The notes under the pieces were generated by a model. The model had not been told where the DNA came from and made no database searches. It worked only from the letters and a program-made list of their open reading frames with translations. Positions 48,121-55,998 of a DNA stretch of 64,000 nt are shown here, piece by piece (position 1 is the stretch's first letter; every line of letters starts with the position of its first letter). This stretch comes from Psychromonas sp. L1A2 (GTDB lineage: Bacteria; Pseudomonadota; Gammaproteobacteria; Enterobacterales; Psychromonadaceae), in contig NZ_WUAG01000001.1 of assembly GCF_009828855.1 (NCBI RefSeq), positions 2,108,001-2,172,000 of the forward strand, read 5' to 3'. The position numbers and the translations under genes are program-made.

Positions 48121-48547
48121 TAAAGAAAGGAAAACACACACATGCAAAGAGTGCAGACTAAAGTCAGCGCCTCAAAGTCAAAGGCTACCAATTGATGATT
48201 GAATTTGATCTGCCGTTGACTTCGTATGCCTTTCCCGTCAATAAAACTGGCGGCAACGGAAAAACGATCGAAGGTGAGAACATTGATCAAACTCGGTGTC
48301 GGTGATGGTTTAGTCACTTCTTGTGCCTGTGGATTTATAAAAGTATAAGTAAATTCCCTTGCATAATTCACAAACCAAAGGGATCAATAGTGCGATCAGT
48401 AATGAGTTTTTAGCCAGACAAGGTTTGATATCATTAAAGGATTTGTGGATTAATATTGACTATTCATCATAAGATGAACCGCCCTGTTCGGAGCCGCATG
48501 CAGGGTGGTGTGGGGGCTTGAGGTTAGAGACCTCCGGCTACCCGATT
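48121..48547 (+). repeat. Accessory-region block repeat, copy 3 (best-preserved group II intron-like 3' end)
   Basis: The 3' tip at 48476-48547 can fold as a group II intron domain V. CCGCCCTG (48479-48486) pairs with CAGGGTGG (48501-48508), with a 2-base bulge (TG) on the 3' side and a short upper stem closed by GAGC. A domain VI-like hairpin follows (GAGGT/ACCTC core), with an unpaired A in GGCTACCCGAT, 7 bases from the end, where the branch-point adenosine belongs. No reverse transcriptase frame and no convincing intron 5' end are present, so it is a relic. Confidence 0.65.
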
Positions 48548-48557
48548 ATATACGTTT

Positions 48558-48821
48558 TTAGAGTATGATATATAAAAACATACCGTATACAAACACATTG
48601 AAAAATATGGCAAAAGCATAACCTTTTTCACCTTTATAAAACCAATGGCCTAATGAATATGTCTTACTGCTTTGCATTTTTAATTGGAAGACAGACATAT
48701 CTTTACTTGGTTTATGAGGGAGAGCAAGGACGAAAATACGATTAAATAAAACCCAACATATCAAATTTAAATTTTGTAAAAAAAAAGCGATTCCAAAGGT
48801 AATCTCAACAATGTTATGCAT
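48558..48821 (-). CDS. Small membrane protein, putative first integron cassette
   Basis: Hydrophobic segments at both ends (NIVEITFGIAFFLQNLNLI and FAIFFNVFVYGMFLYIIL) surround a charged centre. I recognise no family. The start is taken as ATG 48821 (MHNIVEITFG, 87 residues), 6 bases after a GAG-type site. A longer form from ATG 48863 (MEFFGLINCY, 101 residues) has a weaker site. It is the array gene nearest the broken integrase gene, the position of the most recently gained cassette in an integron. Confidence 0.6.
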   Translation of the reverse strand: MHNIVEITFGIAFFLQNLNLICWVLFNRIFVLALPHKPSKDMSVFQLKMQSSKTYSLGHWFYKGEKGYAFAIFFNVFVYGMFLYIIL

Positions 48822-48863
48822 ATTCACTCGTATATAACAGTTTATCAAACCGAAAAATTCCAT

Positions 48864-49066
48864 ATTTAAGGTGGAAATTCGGAATAGTTTAATTTGTTAA
48901 AATTAACATAAAAATGCATTTATCGTGCATAAAATCAAACAATTAATATTTTTAATCAAATTACTGTCATGTGGACAGATGGAAAAAGTCCGTATTAACA
49001 ATAGAAACATCGAATACCAACGACGCTGTATATAAAAATAGTTAAAGGATTAAAGGAGAGAAATAA
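48864..49066. other. Region expected to hold the integron attI site and cassette promoter
   Basis: It lies between the divergent first array gene and the intI remnant, where attI and the Pc promoter sit in integrons. AACGACGCTGTA at 49019-49030 resembles the AACGAGGCTGTA that starts both hairpins at 45794 and 47731. TACCAAC beside it matches only part of RYYYAAC. No exact core site could be assigned. Confidence 0.35.
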
Positions 49067-49200
49067 ATGAACTCTCCATTTTTAAACGCTGTAGCGGAAA
49101 GTATATGAGCTAAGGAATATGGGTTAAATTCTATGCTGAAAAATCTATTAGGACTTATTTTTATTGGGCAGGTTTAAGTTGCATAATAACCTTATATTGA
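49067..49200 (+). pseudogene. intI: 5' fragment of an integron integrase gene (frameshifted)
   Basis: ATG 49067 follows AGGAG by about 9 bases and reads MNSPFLNAVAESI, then a TGA in place of the expected arginine codon, then AKEYG. After an apparent 11-base insertion (about 49121-49131) the next frame (from 49132) continues YAEKSIRTYFYW. Joined, KEYYAEKSIRTYFYW aligns with the N-terminal SAM-like domain of Vibrio-type IntIA (RYYAKKTIEAYLHWI as I recall it), and MNSPFLNAV with its MKSQFLLSV start. The homology is lost after about 45 codons, so the catalytic domain is deleted. It faces away from the cassette genes, as intI does. Confidence 0.7.
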
Positions 49201-49335
49201 CTTTAATAATGAATAACATCTCTTGAATTCAAGTGATAAGTGAAATCACTAAATTGCTTTGTGCCCTTTCCGACTTAAGTCTTTGTATCAAAAGCCTCTC
49301 CAAAACAGCTTAAAAGAGGCGGTGGTTTTATAAAT
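49201..49335. other. Gap between intI remnant and DinB-like gene
   Basis: No gene is seen. AAGCCTCT…AGAGGCGG near 49290-49323 may form a weak hairpin past the stop of the DinB-like gene. Confidence 0.35.
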
Positions 49336-49872
49336 TTAATTCACATTTGGCTGTATAAACACTAAATCTGTAATACCAATATCAATACCTGATTGACTGA
49401 GAAGCGTGGTGATTTGGCCTCTATGATGTGTTTGATGGTTAAACAAGTGCATCAACAGATTAAAAAGCGTTTTATTAGCGGTAACACCTTTACTATTTTG
49501 GTAATTAATTGGCTGTAACAATGCTTCATCGGTTAATAAACTTGTTAATTCGAGTAATGCTTCATCTAACAATACGCGACGATCTTTAAGGTCATTAAAG
49601 TTATTGGCGAGAAACACATCCAGTGATTCAGGCATTGGTAATGCGGCAATAGGCGCATAAGCGTCATATGTTTGTAAAACAACTGAGCATCGTTTTAACC
49701 ACAAGGTATCAGCAACACAAATATGATTTAACGAGGCAAAAACAGAACCAAAATACGCGCCTTTATCTTCATGGTATTTTTCTGGTGTCATTGTATTCAC
49801 TGCTTCGTATATTTTTTGATTCATCCACTGGTTATAGTCTGCCATTAAGTAGACATGTTCCTTCAGTTCCAT
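49336..49872 (-). CDS. DinB/YfiT-family four-helix-bundle protein
   Basis: A 178-residue DinB-like fold. Three metal-ligand histidines are suggested by LNHICVADTLWLKR (His about 50), HLFNHQTHHRGQIT (two to three His about 140-147) and the bundle pattern in between. Members are often metal-dependent, thiol-using transferases or hydrolases; the name does not imply DNA damage induction. Substrate unknown. It is the first ordinary gene to the right of the integron-like region. Confidence 0.82.
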   Translation of the reverse strand: MELKEHVYLMADYNQWMNQKIYEAVNTMTPEKYHEDKGAYFGSVFASLNHICVADTLWLKRCSVVLQTYDAYAPIAALPMPESLDVFLANNFNDLKDRRVLLDEALLELTSLLTDEALLQPINYQNSKGVTANKTLFNLLMHLFNHQTHHRGQITTLLSQSGIDIGITDLVFIQPNVN

Positions 49873-50124
49873 AAAAAGGGTTTCCTTGCTTGGTCTTAAG
49901 AGAGATGGCGGGATTGTAATATTATTTTAGCAATGTACACCCTATTTAATTTCACTATTTTAAAAAGTGCTCAATACAAAATCTGTCATGCTAATGATTG
50001 AATGGAAGTGATTCAATCAACCGACTTATGAAAATCTAGCATTGATAAGTTAAATTGCTCGCCTTTTCACACTGAGACGTTACAATTATTTAACCTTTTA
50101 AAATATTAACGATAGAGAGTGAAA

Positions 50125-50475
50125 ATGATTGAACGTCAACAAACCAAACAACGTATGAGCCGAGTAGTTAAGCATAACGGTACTGTTTATTTATGTGGTC
50201 AAGTCTGTGCTGATGCGACTAAAGACATCAAAGAACAAACACAAACTATGTTAGACAAAGTAGATAAGCTTTTGATTGAATCAGGTAGTTCTCGTGAGCA
50301 TATGTTATCAGCGACTGTTTATGTTAAAGATATGGCATTACATTTTGCTGGCATGAATGAAGTATGGGATGCATGGGTTCCTGAAGGCTTTGCCCCTGCT
50401 CGTGCATGTGTAGAAGCAAGTATGGCAAGAGATGTGTTATTAGTTGAAATTTCGGTTATTGCTGCTGTTAAATAG
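50125..50475 (+). CDS. RidA-family (YjgF/Rid) imine/enamine deaminase
   Basis: A 116-residue trimeric Rid-type protein. [14 protein letters not shown] at the start, the conserved arginine in [14 protein letters not shown] and the glutamate in [11 protein letters not shown] mark a catalytic-type Rid protein that hydrolyses reactive enamines/imines from PLP enzymes. It belongs to a Rid subgroup (RidA_like) rather than being a clear orthologue of E. coli RidA. The start is set at ATG 50125, about 6 bases after AGAGAG; an in-frame GTG at 50119 overlaps that site. Monocistronic. Confidence 0.85.
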   Translation: MIERQQTKQRMSRVVKHNGTVYLCGQVCADATKDIKEQTQTMLDKVDKLLIESGSSREHMLSATVYVKDMALHFAGMNEVWDAWVPEGFAPARACVEASMARDVLLVEISVIAAVK

Positions 50476-50656
50476 TTAATAAAACCACCATTCGATTAAC
50501 CACTTCGCTATTAACAGCTATTGCATTTAACTGGTCTATTTAAGTAATCTATTTAACTAGTCTAGTTCAATGTTACGACTCAATTGAACTATTTTATTTA
50601 GCAATAGCTGTTATTAAGCCGACACCCTATCCCCATCCCGACCGTTAGGAAAATCA

Positions 50657-52318
50657 ATGAGTAATTTATTACCTCCATTACACCCCGTATTTGTCTCTTC
50701 ACTGCCTGCGGATTCAAATTTAACTAATACATCCCGTAGTGTTGAACATGCTGCCTACTCATTTGTGACACCGACGCCGACAAAATATTCTAAGATCATT
50801 TGTTGTAACGATGAATTAGCCAAAAAGTTAGGTTTTTCTGAAGAAGCTTTAACTTCAACTGACTTTGCTGATTTAATCAGTGGTAATAATCTTGACGCTA
50901 ACTTGCAACCCTATGCAATGAATTATGGGGGGCATCAATTTGGTCAATGGGCAGGACAGTTAGGTGATGGGCGAGCTATTAATTTAGGCCAGTATTCCAT
51001 TGCTAAAAATGAAAACTATTCAATGACTAAAAACAAAGAAAAAAGTAATGGATATGTAACTTTGCAATTAAAAGGAGCAGGTCAAACCCCTTATTCTCGA
51101 AGAGCAGACGGCATGGCTGTTTTACGTTCTTCCATTCGTGAATATTTATGTTCTGAAGCTATGTATCATTTAGGCATCCCTACAACGCGCGCATTAACCT
51201 TAACACTAACCGGTGAAGAAGTTATTAGAGATAAACTTTATGACGGTAGAGCCGCTTATGAGCCCTGTGCAATTGTCTCTCGAGTCTCTCCTTCATTTTT
51301 ACGTTTTGGTTCAATCCAATTACCCGCTTCTCGCGGTGATTTAGATTTATTAAAACAAACACTTGAATACAGTATTACGCATGATTACCCAGAATTAATA
51401 CCTGAGTCAGGCGTGATCGATAAGTCAGTCTATTTACAATGGTTTACTGAAGTTTGCGAACGTACTGCACACTTAGTTGTAGAATGGATGCGCGTTGGTT
51501 TTGTACATGGCGTGCTTAATACCGATAACATGTCACTGATTGGTGAAACGATCGACTTTGGCCCTTACGGTTGGATTGATAACTTTGACCTTGACTGGAC
51601 ACCAAACACTTCTGATGCAGGTGAAAAACGTTATCGTTTTGGCCAACAAGGTTACATTGGACAATGGAATCTGTTTCAACTTGCCAATGCTATTTACCCA
51701 TTGATCAATGAAGCAGAACCACTACAAGATATAATTACCAGCTATACTCGAATTTACCAAGGTAAATGGTTAGGTATGATGCGCAATAAACTGGGCATTG
51801 AAGTTGAGCAAAGCCAAGAAAACGCAGCGTTAATCGAATCAGATTTATTGTTAAGTAAAGAGTTAGAACAGTTATTATCTCGTGTGAATACCGATATGAC
51901 TTTATTTTATAGACTCCTTGCTGACTTAAGCAGTCACCTTGATCTTCAAAACAAAGATTTATTAATCACTCACTTTTCTGAATGTTTTTATAATATGGAA
52001 GAAGTAACTGAAGGTTATTTGTCTATACTCATTGAATGGTTAATTAAGTACCAATCAAGATTGTTATTAACACCAATAAGCGATGAAGATCGTAAAGTAA
52101 ATATGGATAAGGTTAACCCTTGTTATATTTTACGTAACTTCCAAGTTCAAGAGGCCATTGAGTTAGCTGAAAAAGGTGATTATTCAAGAGTATCGGTATT
52201 GTCTGAATTGTTAACAACGCCTTACACACAGCAAGAAAAATATAAACAATTCGAAGTCAAACGTCCTGATTGGGCAACCAATAAATTCGGCTGTTCTGCA
52301 CTATCATGTAGTTCATAG
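50657..52318 (+). CDS. selO: SelO-family protein AMPylase (YdiU)
   Basis: A pseudokinase-fold protein that transfers AMP from ATP to Ser/Thr/Tyr of target proteins, a redox-linked stress function in E. coli. The 553 residues include GGHQFGQWAGQLGDGRA, QLKGAGQTPYSRRADG (glycine-rich ATP site), SSIREYLCSEAM, and the catalytic loop region FVHGVLNTDNMSLIGETIDFGPYGW with the metal-binding Asn and Asp. The C-terminus has two cysteines (CSALSC), where eukaryotic homologues carry selenocysteine. It is longer than E. coli SelO (478) mainly in the C-terminal half. Confidence 0.93.
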   Translation: MSNLLPPLHPVFVSSLPADSNLTNTSRSVEHAAYSFVTPTPTKYSKIICCNDELAKKLGFSEEALTSTDFADLISGNNLDANLQPYAMNYGGHQFGQWAGQLGDGRAINLGQYSIAKNENYSMTKNKEKSNGYVTLQLKGAGQTPYSRRADGMAVLRSSIREYLCSEAMYHLGIPTTRALTLTLTGEEVIRDKLYDGRAAYEPCAIVSRVSPSFLRFGSIQLPASRGDLDLLKQTLEYSITHDYPELIPESGVIDKSVYLQWFTEVCERTAHLVVEWMRVGFVHGVLNTDNMSLIGETIDFGPYGWIDNFDLDWTPNTSDAGEKRYRFGQQGYIGQWNLFQLANAIYPLINEAEPLQDIITSYTRIYQGKWLGMMRNKLGIEVEQSQENAALIESDLLLSKELEQLLSRVNTDMTLFYRLLADLSSHLDLQNKDLLITHFSECFYNMEEVTEGYLSILIEWLIKYQSRLLLTPISDEDRKVNMDKVNPCYILRNFQVQEAIELAEKGDYSRVSVLSELLTTPYTQQEKYKQFEVKRPDWATNKFGCSALSCSS

Positions 52319-52460
52319 GCTAATTATTACACTTGTGAGTCATAATCTTGTGAACAAGTTCATGTTGTGATATCTAATTGACTTTAAATAGAGAAATTAT
52401 AATATGAACTCTCGATAATTAGTTTATTATAACCACAAGAACACTACTAAATAGGTATTT

Positions 52461-54140
52461 ATGACTCAAACTAGCCTGCCACTTCAACAAATCGTGTTAA
52501 GTTCAGATAGCTCACAGCTATTATTAAAAATAACACCTGTTTATGCTGAAATAAGTGCAGACGATATTATTGACTTATTAAACACCCCTTCTTTGCCTCG
52601 ATTTAAATTAAACCTTGAAGGAATAGATAACGCCGTAGCTGCCTTTGCAGCTTTATATGACGAAACCAATGATGATGTAAAAGCGTTTACTCCTATCGCG
52701 GTTGCTGATAAGCAAGATGCCACTTTAGACATCATTATTTCAGATAACCTGATGAGCGCGTGTACAACTATTACAACTGCACACGGTGGTTCCCCGATAA
52801 CCTTGAATGACATCAAAAACAAATGTGATCAATTAGGTTTGAAATTTGGCTTAATAACAAAAAACATATTTAGTTTATTGAATGTTTGTAAAAGTGCCCA
52901 ACCAGGTAAAGTTTTTAAAATAAACATAGCGAATGGCGTCCCTGCTATTGACGGTGTTAACGCTAGATTCGAAAAGTTAGTGAGTACAGAAAGTCATCGC
53001 AAGCCTAAACCTAAGCTATTAGAAAATGGCAAGGTTGATATGCTTGACTTAGGTCAATCAATAACGGTAAAAGCGGGGACGGTATTAATGAAAAAAATAC
53101 CAATGATAGTAGGCAAGCCCGGTAAAACGGTTACCGCTGAAATTATTGAGCCTAAAAAGTCAATTGATGCCTCTTTTGTTATTGAAAAAAATGTTGAGAT
53201 TGATCCTAACAACCCTTTACAACTTCTCGCTGCGACTTATGGTATTCCTATCGACAAAGGAAACTTTATAAAAATTGATGATGTTTTACTGTTAGAAAAT
53301 GTCGATAATAGATCAGGTAATGTCATCTACGATGGAACCGTTGTTATCACTGCAGACATACATGAAAATATGAAAGTAAAGGCAAGCGGTGATATTACTG
53401 TCATGGGTTTAATTGAATCTGCCGAAGTTATTTCTGGTGGTGATTTAACCGTCGAAATGCCCATTATTGGCCATCTCAGTAAATCAGATGAAGAGTTTAG
53501 CTGTAAAATAAAGTGTGGGGGTAATTTAACAGGGACCATTGCACAGTATGCAAGTTTAAATGTCGCTAAGAATTTAACTTTAACGAACCAATTAATACAT
53601 TGTGAAACAGTCTGTAATGGTGATGTTGCTGTCCATAATAACGCATTAAGCCAAGGCAGTATTATCGGAGGTACAACAACAAGTCACAAAGGTGTTAAAG
53701 CGGTAACCGTTGGCACATCTGGCAGCACTAAAACAATTATAAATTTAATCAGTAGCGCTAAAGAGTTAGAGCTTGCAAAAGATAAATGTATAACAGAAAT
53801 ACAGCTATTTGATAAAATGATAGGCCAATTTAAGAAAGCAGAAAATAAAGCAGATACCATTCAAGATATCGCCATACGCAAAAAAACCAAAAAACAATTA
53901 TTTATCGAAAAACAGCAATATCGAGATCAAAGCGATCGAGTTCAAGCAAAACTAGCGGCTATCAAAATCACATTAGAACAGTCTTATCAAAATACTTATT
54001 TAACAGCAACCAATAAGCTATACAGTGATACCATAGTTAACCTTGATGGGAAAATTTGGTCAAGTACCCAAGAATTTGGCGCAAGTACCGTTTCAATTGT
54101 TAATAATCAATTACAAATAACACCCTACCAAGCACAGTAA
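52461..54140 (+). CDS. FapA-type DUF342 protein
   Basis: A 559-residue protein with the FapA layout: a mixed N-terminal domain (about 1-170), a central right-handed beta-helix (about 280-430, seen as repeated short strands such as GDITVMGLIESAEVISGGDLTVE and CGGNLTGTIAQYASLNVAKNL, each a few residues apart), and a C-terminal coiled coil (about 440-520). FapA homologues are linked to flagellar placement or c-di-GMP-related polarity in Vibrio-like bacteria. No flagellar gene is nearby, so the role is left open. Confidence 0.78.
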   Translation: MTQTSLPLQQIVLSSDSSQLLLKITPVYAEISADDIIDLLNTPSLPRFKLNLEGIDNAVAAFAALYDETNDDVKAFTPIAVADKQDATLDIIISDNLMSACTTITTAHGGSPITLNDIKNKCDQLGLKFGLITKNIFSLLNVCKSAQPGKVFKINIANGVPAIDGVNARFEKLVSTESHRKPKPKLLENGKVDMLDLGQSITVKAGTVLMKKIPMIVGKPGKTVTAEIIEPKKSIDASFVIEKNVEIDPNNPLQLLAATYGIPIDKGNFIKIDDVLLLENVDNRSGNVIYDGTVVITADIHENMKVKASGDITVMGLIESAEVISGGDLTVEMPIIGHLSKSDEEFSCKIKCGGNLTGTIAQYASLNVAKNLTLTNQLIHCETVCNGDVAVHNNALSQGSIIGGTTTSHKGVKAVTVGTSGSTKTIINLISSAKELELAKDKCITEIQLFDKMIGQFKKAENKADTIQDIAIRKKTKKQLFIEKQQYRDQSDRVQAKLAAIKITLEQSYQNTYLTATNKLYSDTIVNLDGKIWSSTQEFGASTVSIVNNQLQITPYQAQ

Positions 54141-54331
54141 ACTGATAGTGTCGGATCTATTCCCCAACATAGATTTGCGACTAATATTCAGTTAATTCAT
54201 TGATTAAGATAAAAATATATCAACTTAATCGTTAAAATCACTGACAGGCTCTAGCACCAGAAGCCATTACAGGCTAAAATTCTGACCATTATTTTTTCCA
54301 GACAATCCATTTAACACAAGAGAGCATTCAG

Positions 54332-55054
54332 ATGGGAAGAGCATATCAAAACAAAAAATTAGACATGGCAAAAACGGCTGGCGCTAAAACTAAAGTTTAC
54401 TCAAAATACGGTAAAGAAATATATGTTTGTGCAAAAAATGGTGGATTTGATCCAGACGGTAACCTAACACTTCGTCGTTTAATTGATAAAGCTAAAAAAG
54501 ACCAAGTACCTGCGCATGTTATTGACCGAGCGATTGATAAAGCAAAAGGTGGCGGTGGCGAAGATTATGTACGTGCAAGCTACGAAGGTTTTGGGCCTGG
54601 TGGATGCTCTGTGATCGTTGACTGTTTAACTGATAATGGTAACCGTACTTGGACTGATGTTCGCAACTGTTTCAATAAAACAGGTGCAAAAATAGGTTCT
54701 CCAGGAACCGTGGCACACATGTTCGAACATCAAGCTGTATTTGTATTTGATGGTGAAGATGACGAAGCTGTGCTTGAAGAGCTAATGATGGCCGATGTTG
54801 ATGTGGTAGATGTCGTCGCTGAAGACGGGAAAATATCTGTATTCTGCCCTCATACTGAATTTAACAATGCAAAAGTCGCATTACATGCTATTTACCCAGA
54901 AACAGAGCTTGAAGTTGAAGAAATCACCTATGTGCCACAATCTGATACTGAAGTCACTGAAGAACATGTTGAGAAGTTTGAAAAATTCTTAGAAATGTTA
55001 GACGAATGCGATGATGTACAAAATGTATATCATAATGGGATTCTACCTGAGTAG
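54332..55054 (+). CDS. YebC/PmpR-family protein
   Basis: A 240-residue three-domain protein: [21 protein letters not shown] start, ARxKxA-like N-domain with [25 protein letters not shown] and [16 protein letters not shown] in the middle, and the C-terminal VQNVYHN end. The family was described as DNA-binding regulators and more recently as translation factors that relieve ribosome stalling at proline stretches. The MGRAYQN start, rather than the MAGHSKWAN of YebC, marks the second paralogue type common in marine gammaproteobacteria. A terminator follows. Confidence 0.9.
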   Translation: MGRAYQNKKLDMAKTAGAKTKVYSKYGKEIYVCAKNGGFDPDGNLTLRRLIDKAKKDQVPAHVIDRAIDKAKGGGGEDYVRASYEGFGPGGCSVIVDCLTDNGNRTWTDVRNCFNKTGAKIGSPGTVAHMFEHQAVFVFDGEDDEAVLEELMMADVDVVDVVAEDGKISVFCPHTEFNNAKVALHAIYPETELEVEEITYVPQSDTEVTEEHVEKFEKFLEMLDECDDVQNVYHNGILPE

Positions 55055-55131
55055 GTTTATCGACTGATTATCTATTATTAATGACTATTAATGATGAGTG
55101 CTAAATAGTGTTAATAGTGTTAAAGATAACT

Positions 55132-55162
55132 AAAAGCCACGTTTTAATAACGTGGCTTTTTT
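55132..55162 (+). terminator. Terminator of the YebC-family gene
   Basis: AAAGCCACGTT-TTAAT-AACGTGGCTTTTTT: a perfect 11-bp stem and a T-run, about 80 bases past the stop codon. Confidence 0.9.
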
Positions 55163-55252
55163 ATTACTAGTACTTTATTTTCAACATCTCATTACGAAAG
55201 CCTTATGGCTAAAGCTTTCGACAATATAACGAGTAATGAATGATATCGACTC

Positions 55253-55987
55253 TTACTCACCACAGCCTAATGCTAATAAAGTGGCATTTCCTCCGACGGC
55301 GGTTACGTTGGTTGTTAAGGTTTTTTCAGTAATAAAACGTAACACTAAGCTTTGGTCTCGTACCATTTCTAGCCCCTCTAAATCCGTTTCAACAATTAAT
55401 AATGCAATTTGTCCGTCACGCTCTGCTAACACTCGATTTAAACGAATAGCTTCTGCTTCACTGCCTACGTAACCGACACCAGCAATAGCAGGGTTAATAA
55501 TAACATTTTCAAGTTCACTATTATCTTTAACAGCAACAATCGGCATTTCAATATCAGAAAAAGTACACACTTGCTCAAGCGTACTGATTATATCTTCATG
55601 TTCAGGTAGTGCAGCCATTACGACACTGTTACCTGCTACAAGCGCACAACTTACCAGCGCAATAAATGCTTCGATAGGTGCGTCTTGTTTCGCCATGATC
55701 ACAAAAGGACCACGTCCAGCCGTACTAAGTACATTACTTTCACCAGTAGGCCCAGGCATCTCTTCACCTGAAGAAATAAGGGGTACAGCATGTAAACTAT
55801 GAAAATCAACCATTTGCCCAGGTAATAAACCTAAACTGTGTTGAAGTTTTAATAGCTCACTCCACTGACTGATCAATGTAATGCGTTGTTCAATTTCAAT
55901 CGCATTCCAAGTTAACCATGCTGATGTTGCTTTTTTAATGACTGATGTTGATTGTTGGTCATTTGTATCTTGAATTGATTTAGACAT
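55253..55987 (-). CDS. Detached PutA C-terminal aldehyde-dehydrogenase-like domain
   Basis: A 244-residue protein that corresponds to the C-terminal ALDH-superfamily-fold domain of long PutA proteins. VISQWSELL-type helices, LPGPTGE and the ending TTNVTAVGGNATLLALG resemble the extreme C-terminus of E. coli PutA. It has no catalytic cysteine or NAD motif of its own. In long PutAs this domain helps seal the substrate channel. The gene begins 11 bases after the end of putA on the same strand, so the two products together (1059 + 244) equal one long PutA. It probably forms a complex with PutA (inference). Confidence 0.75.
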   Translation of the reverse strand: MSKSIQDTNDQQSTSVIKKATSAWLTWNAIEIEQRITLISQWSELLKLQHSLGLLPGQMVDFHSLHAVPLISSGEEMPGPTGESNVLSTAGRGPFVIMAKQDAPIEAFIALVSCALVAGNSVVMAALPEHEDIISTLEQVCTFSDIEMPIVAVKDNSELENVIINPAIAGVGYVGSEAEAIRLNRVLAERDGQIALLIVETDLEGLEMVRDQSLVLRFITEKTLTTNVTAVGGNATLLALGCGE

Positions 55988-55998
55988 GATTAACTCCT

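Noticed and set aside
48120-48371. Cysteine-rich minus-strand frames in the block repeats (also 45890-46072 and 44616-44816)
   Set aside because: These frames lie wholly in the repeated non-coding blocks, differ in length and frame between copies and lack ribosome-binding sites.
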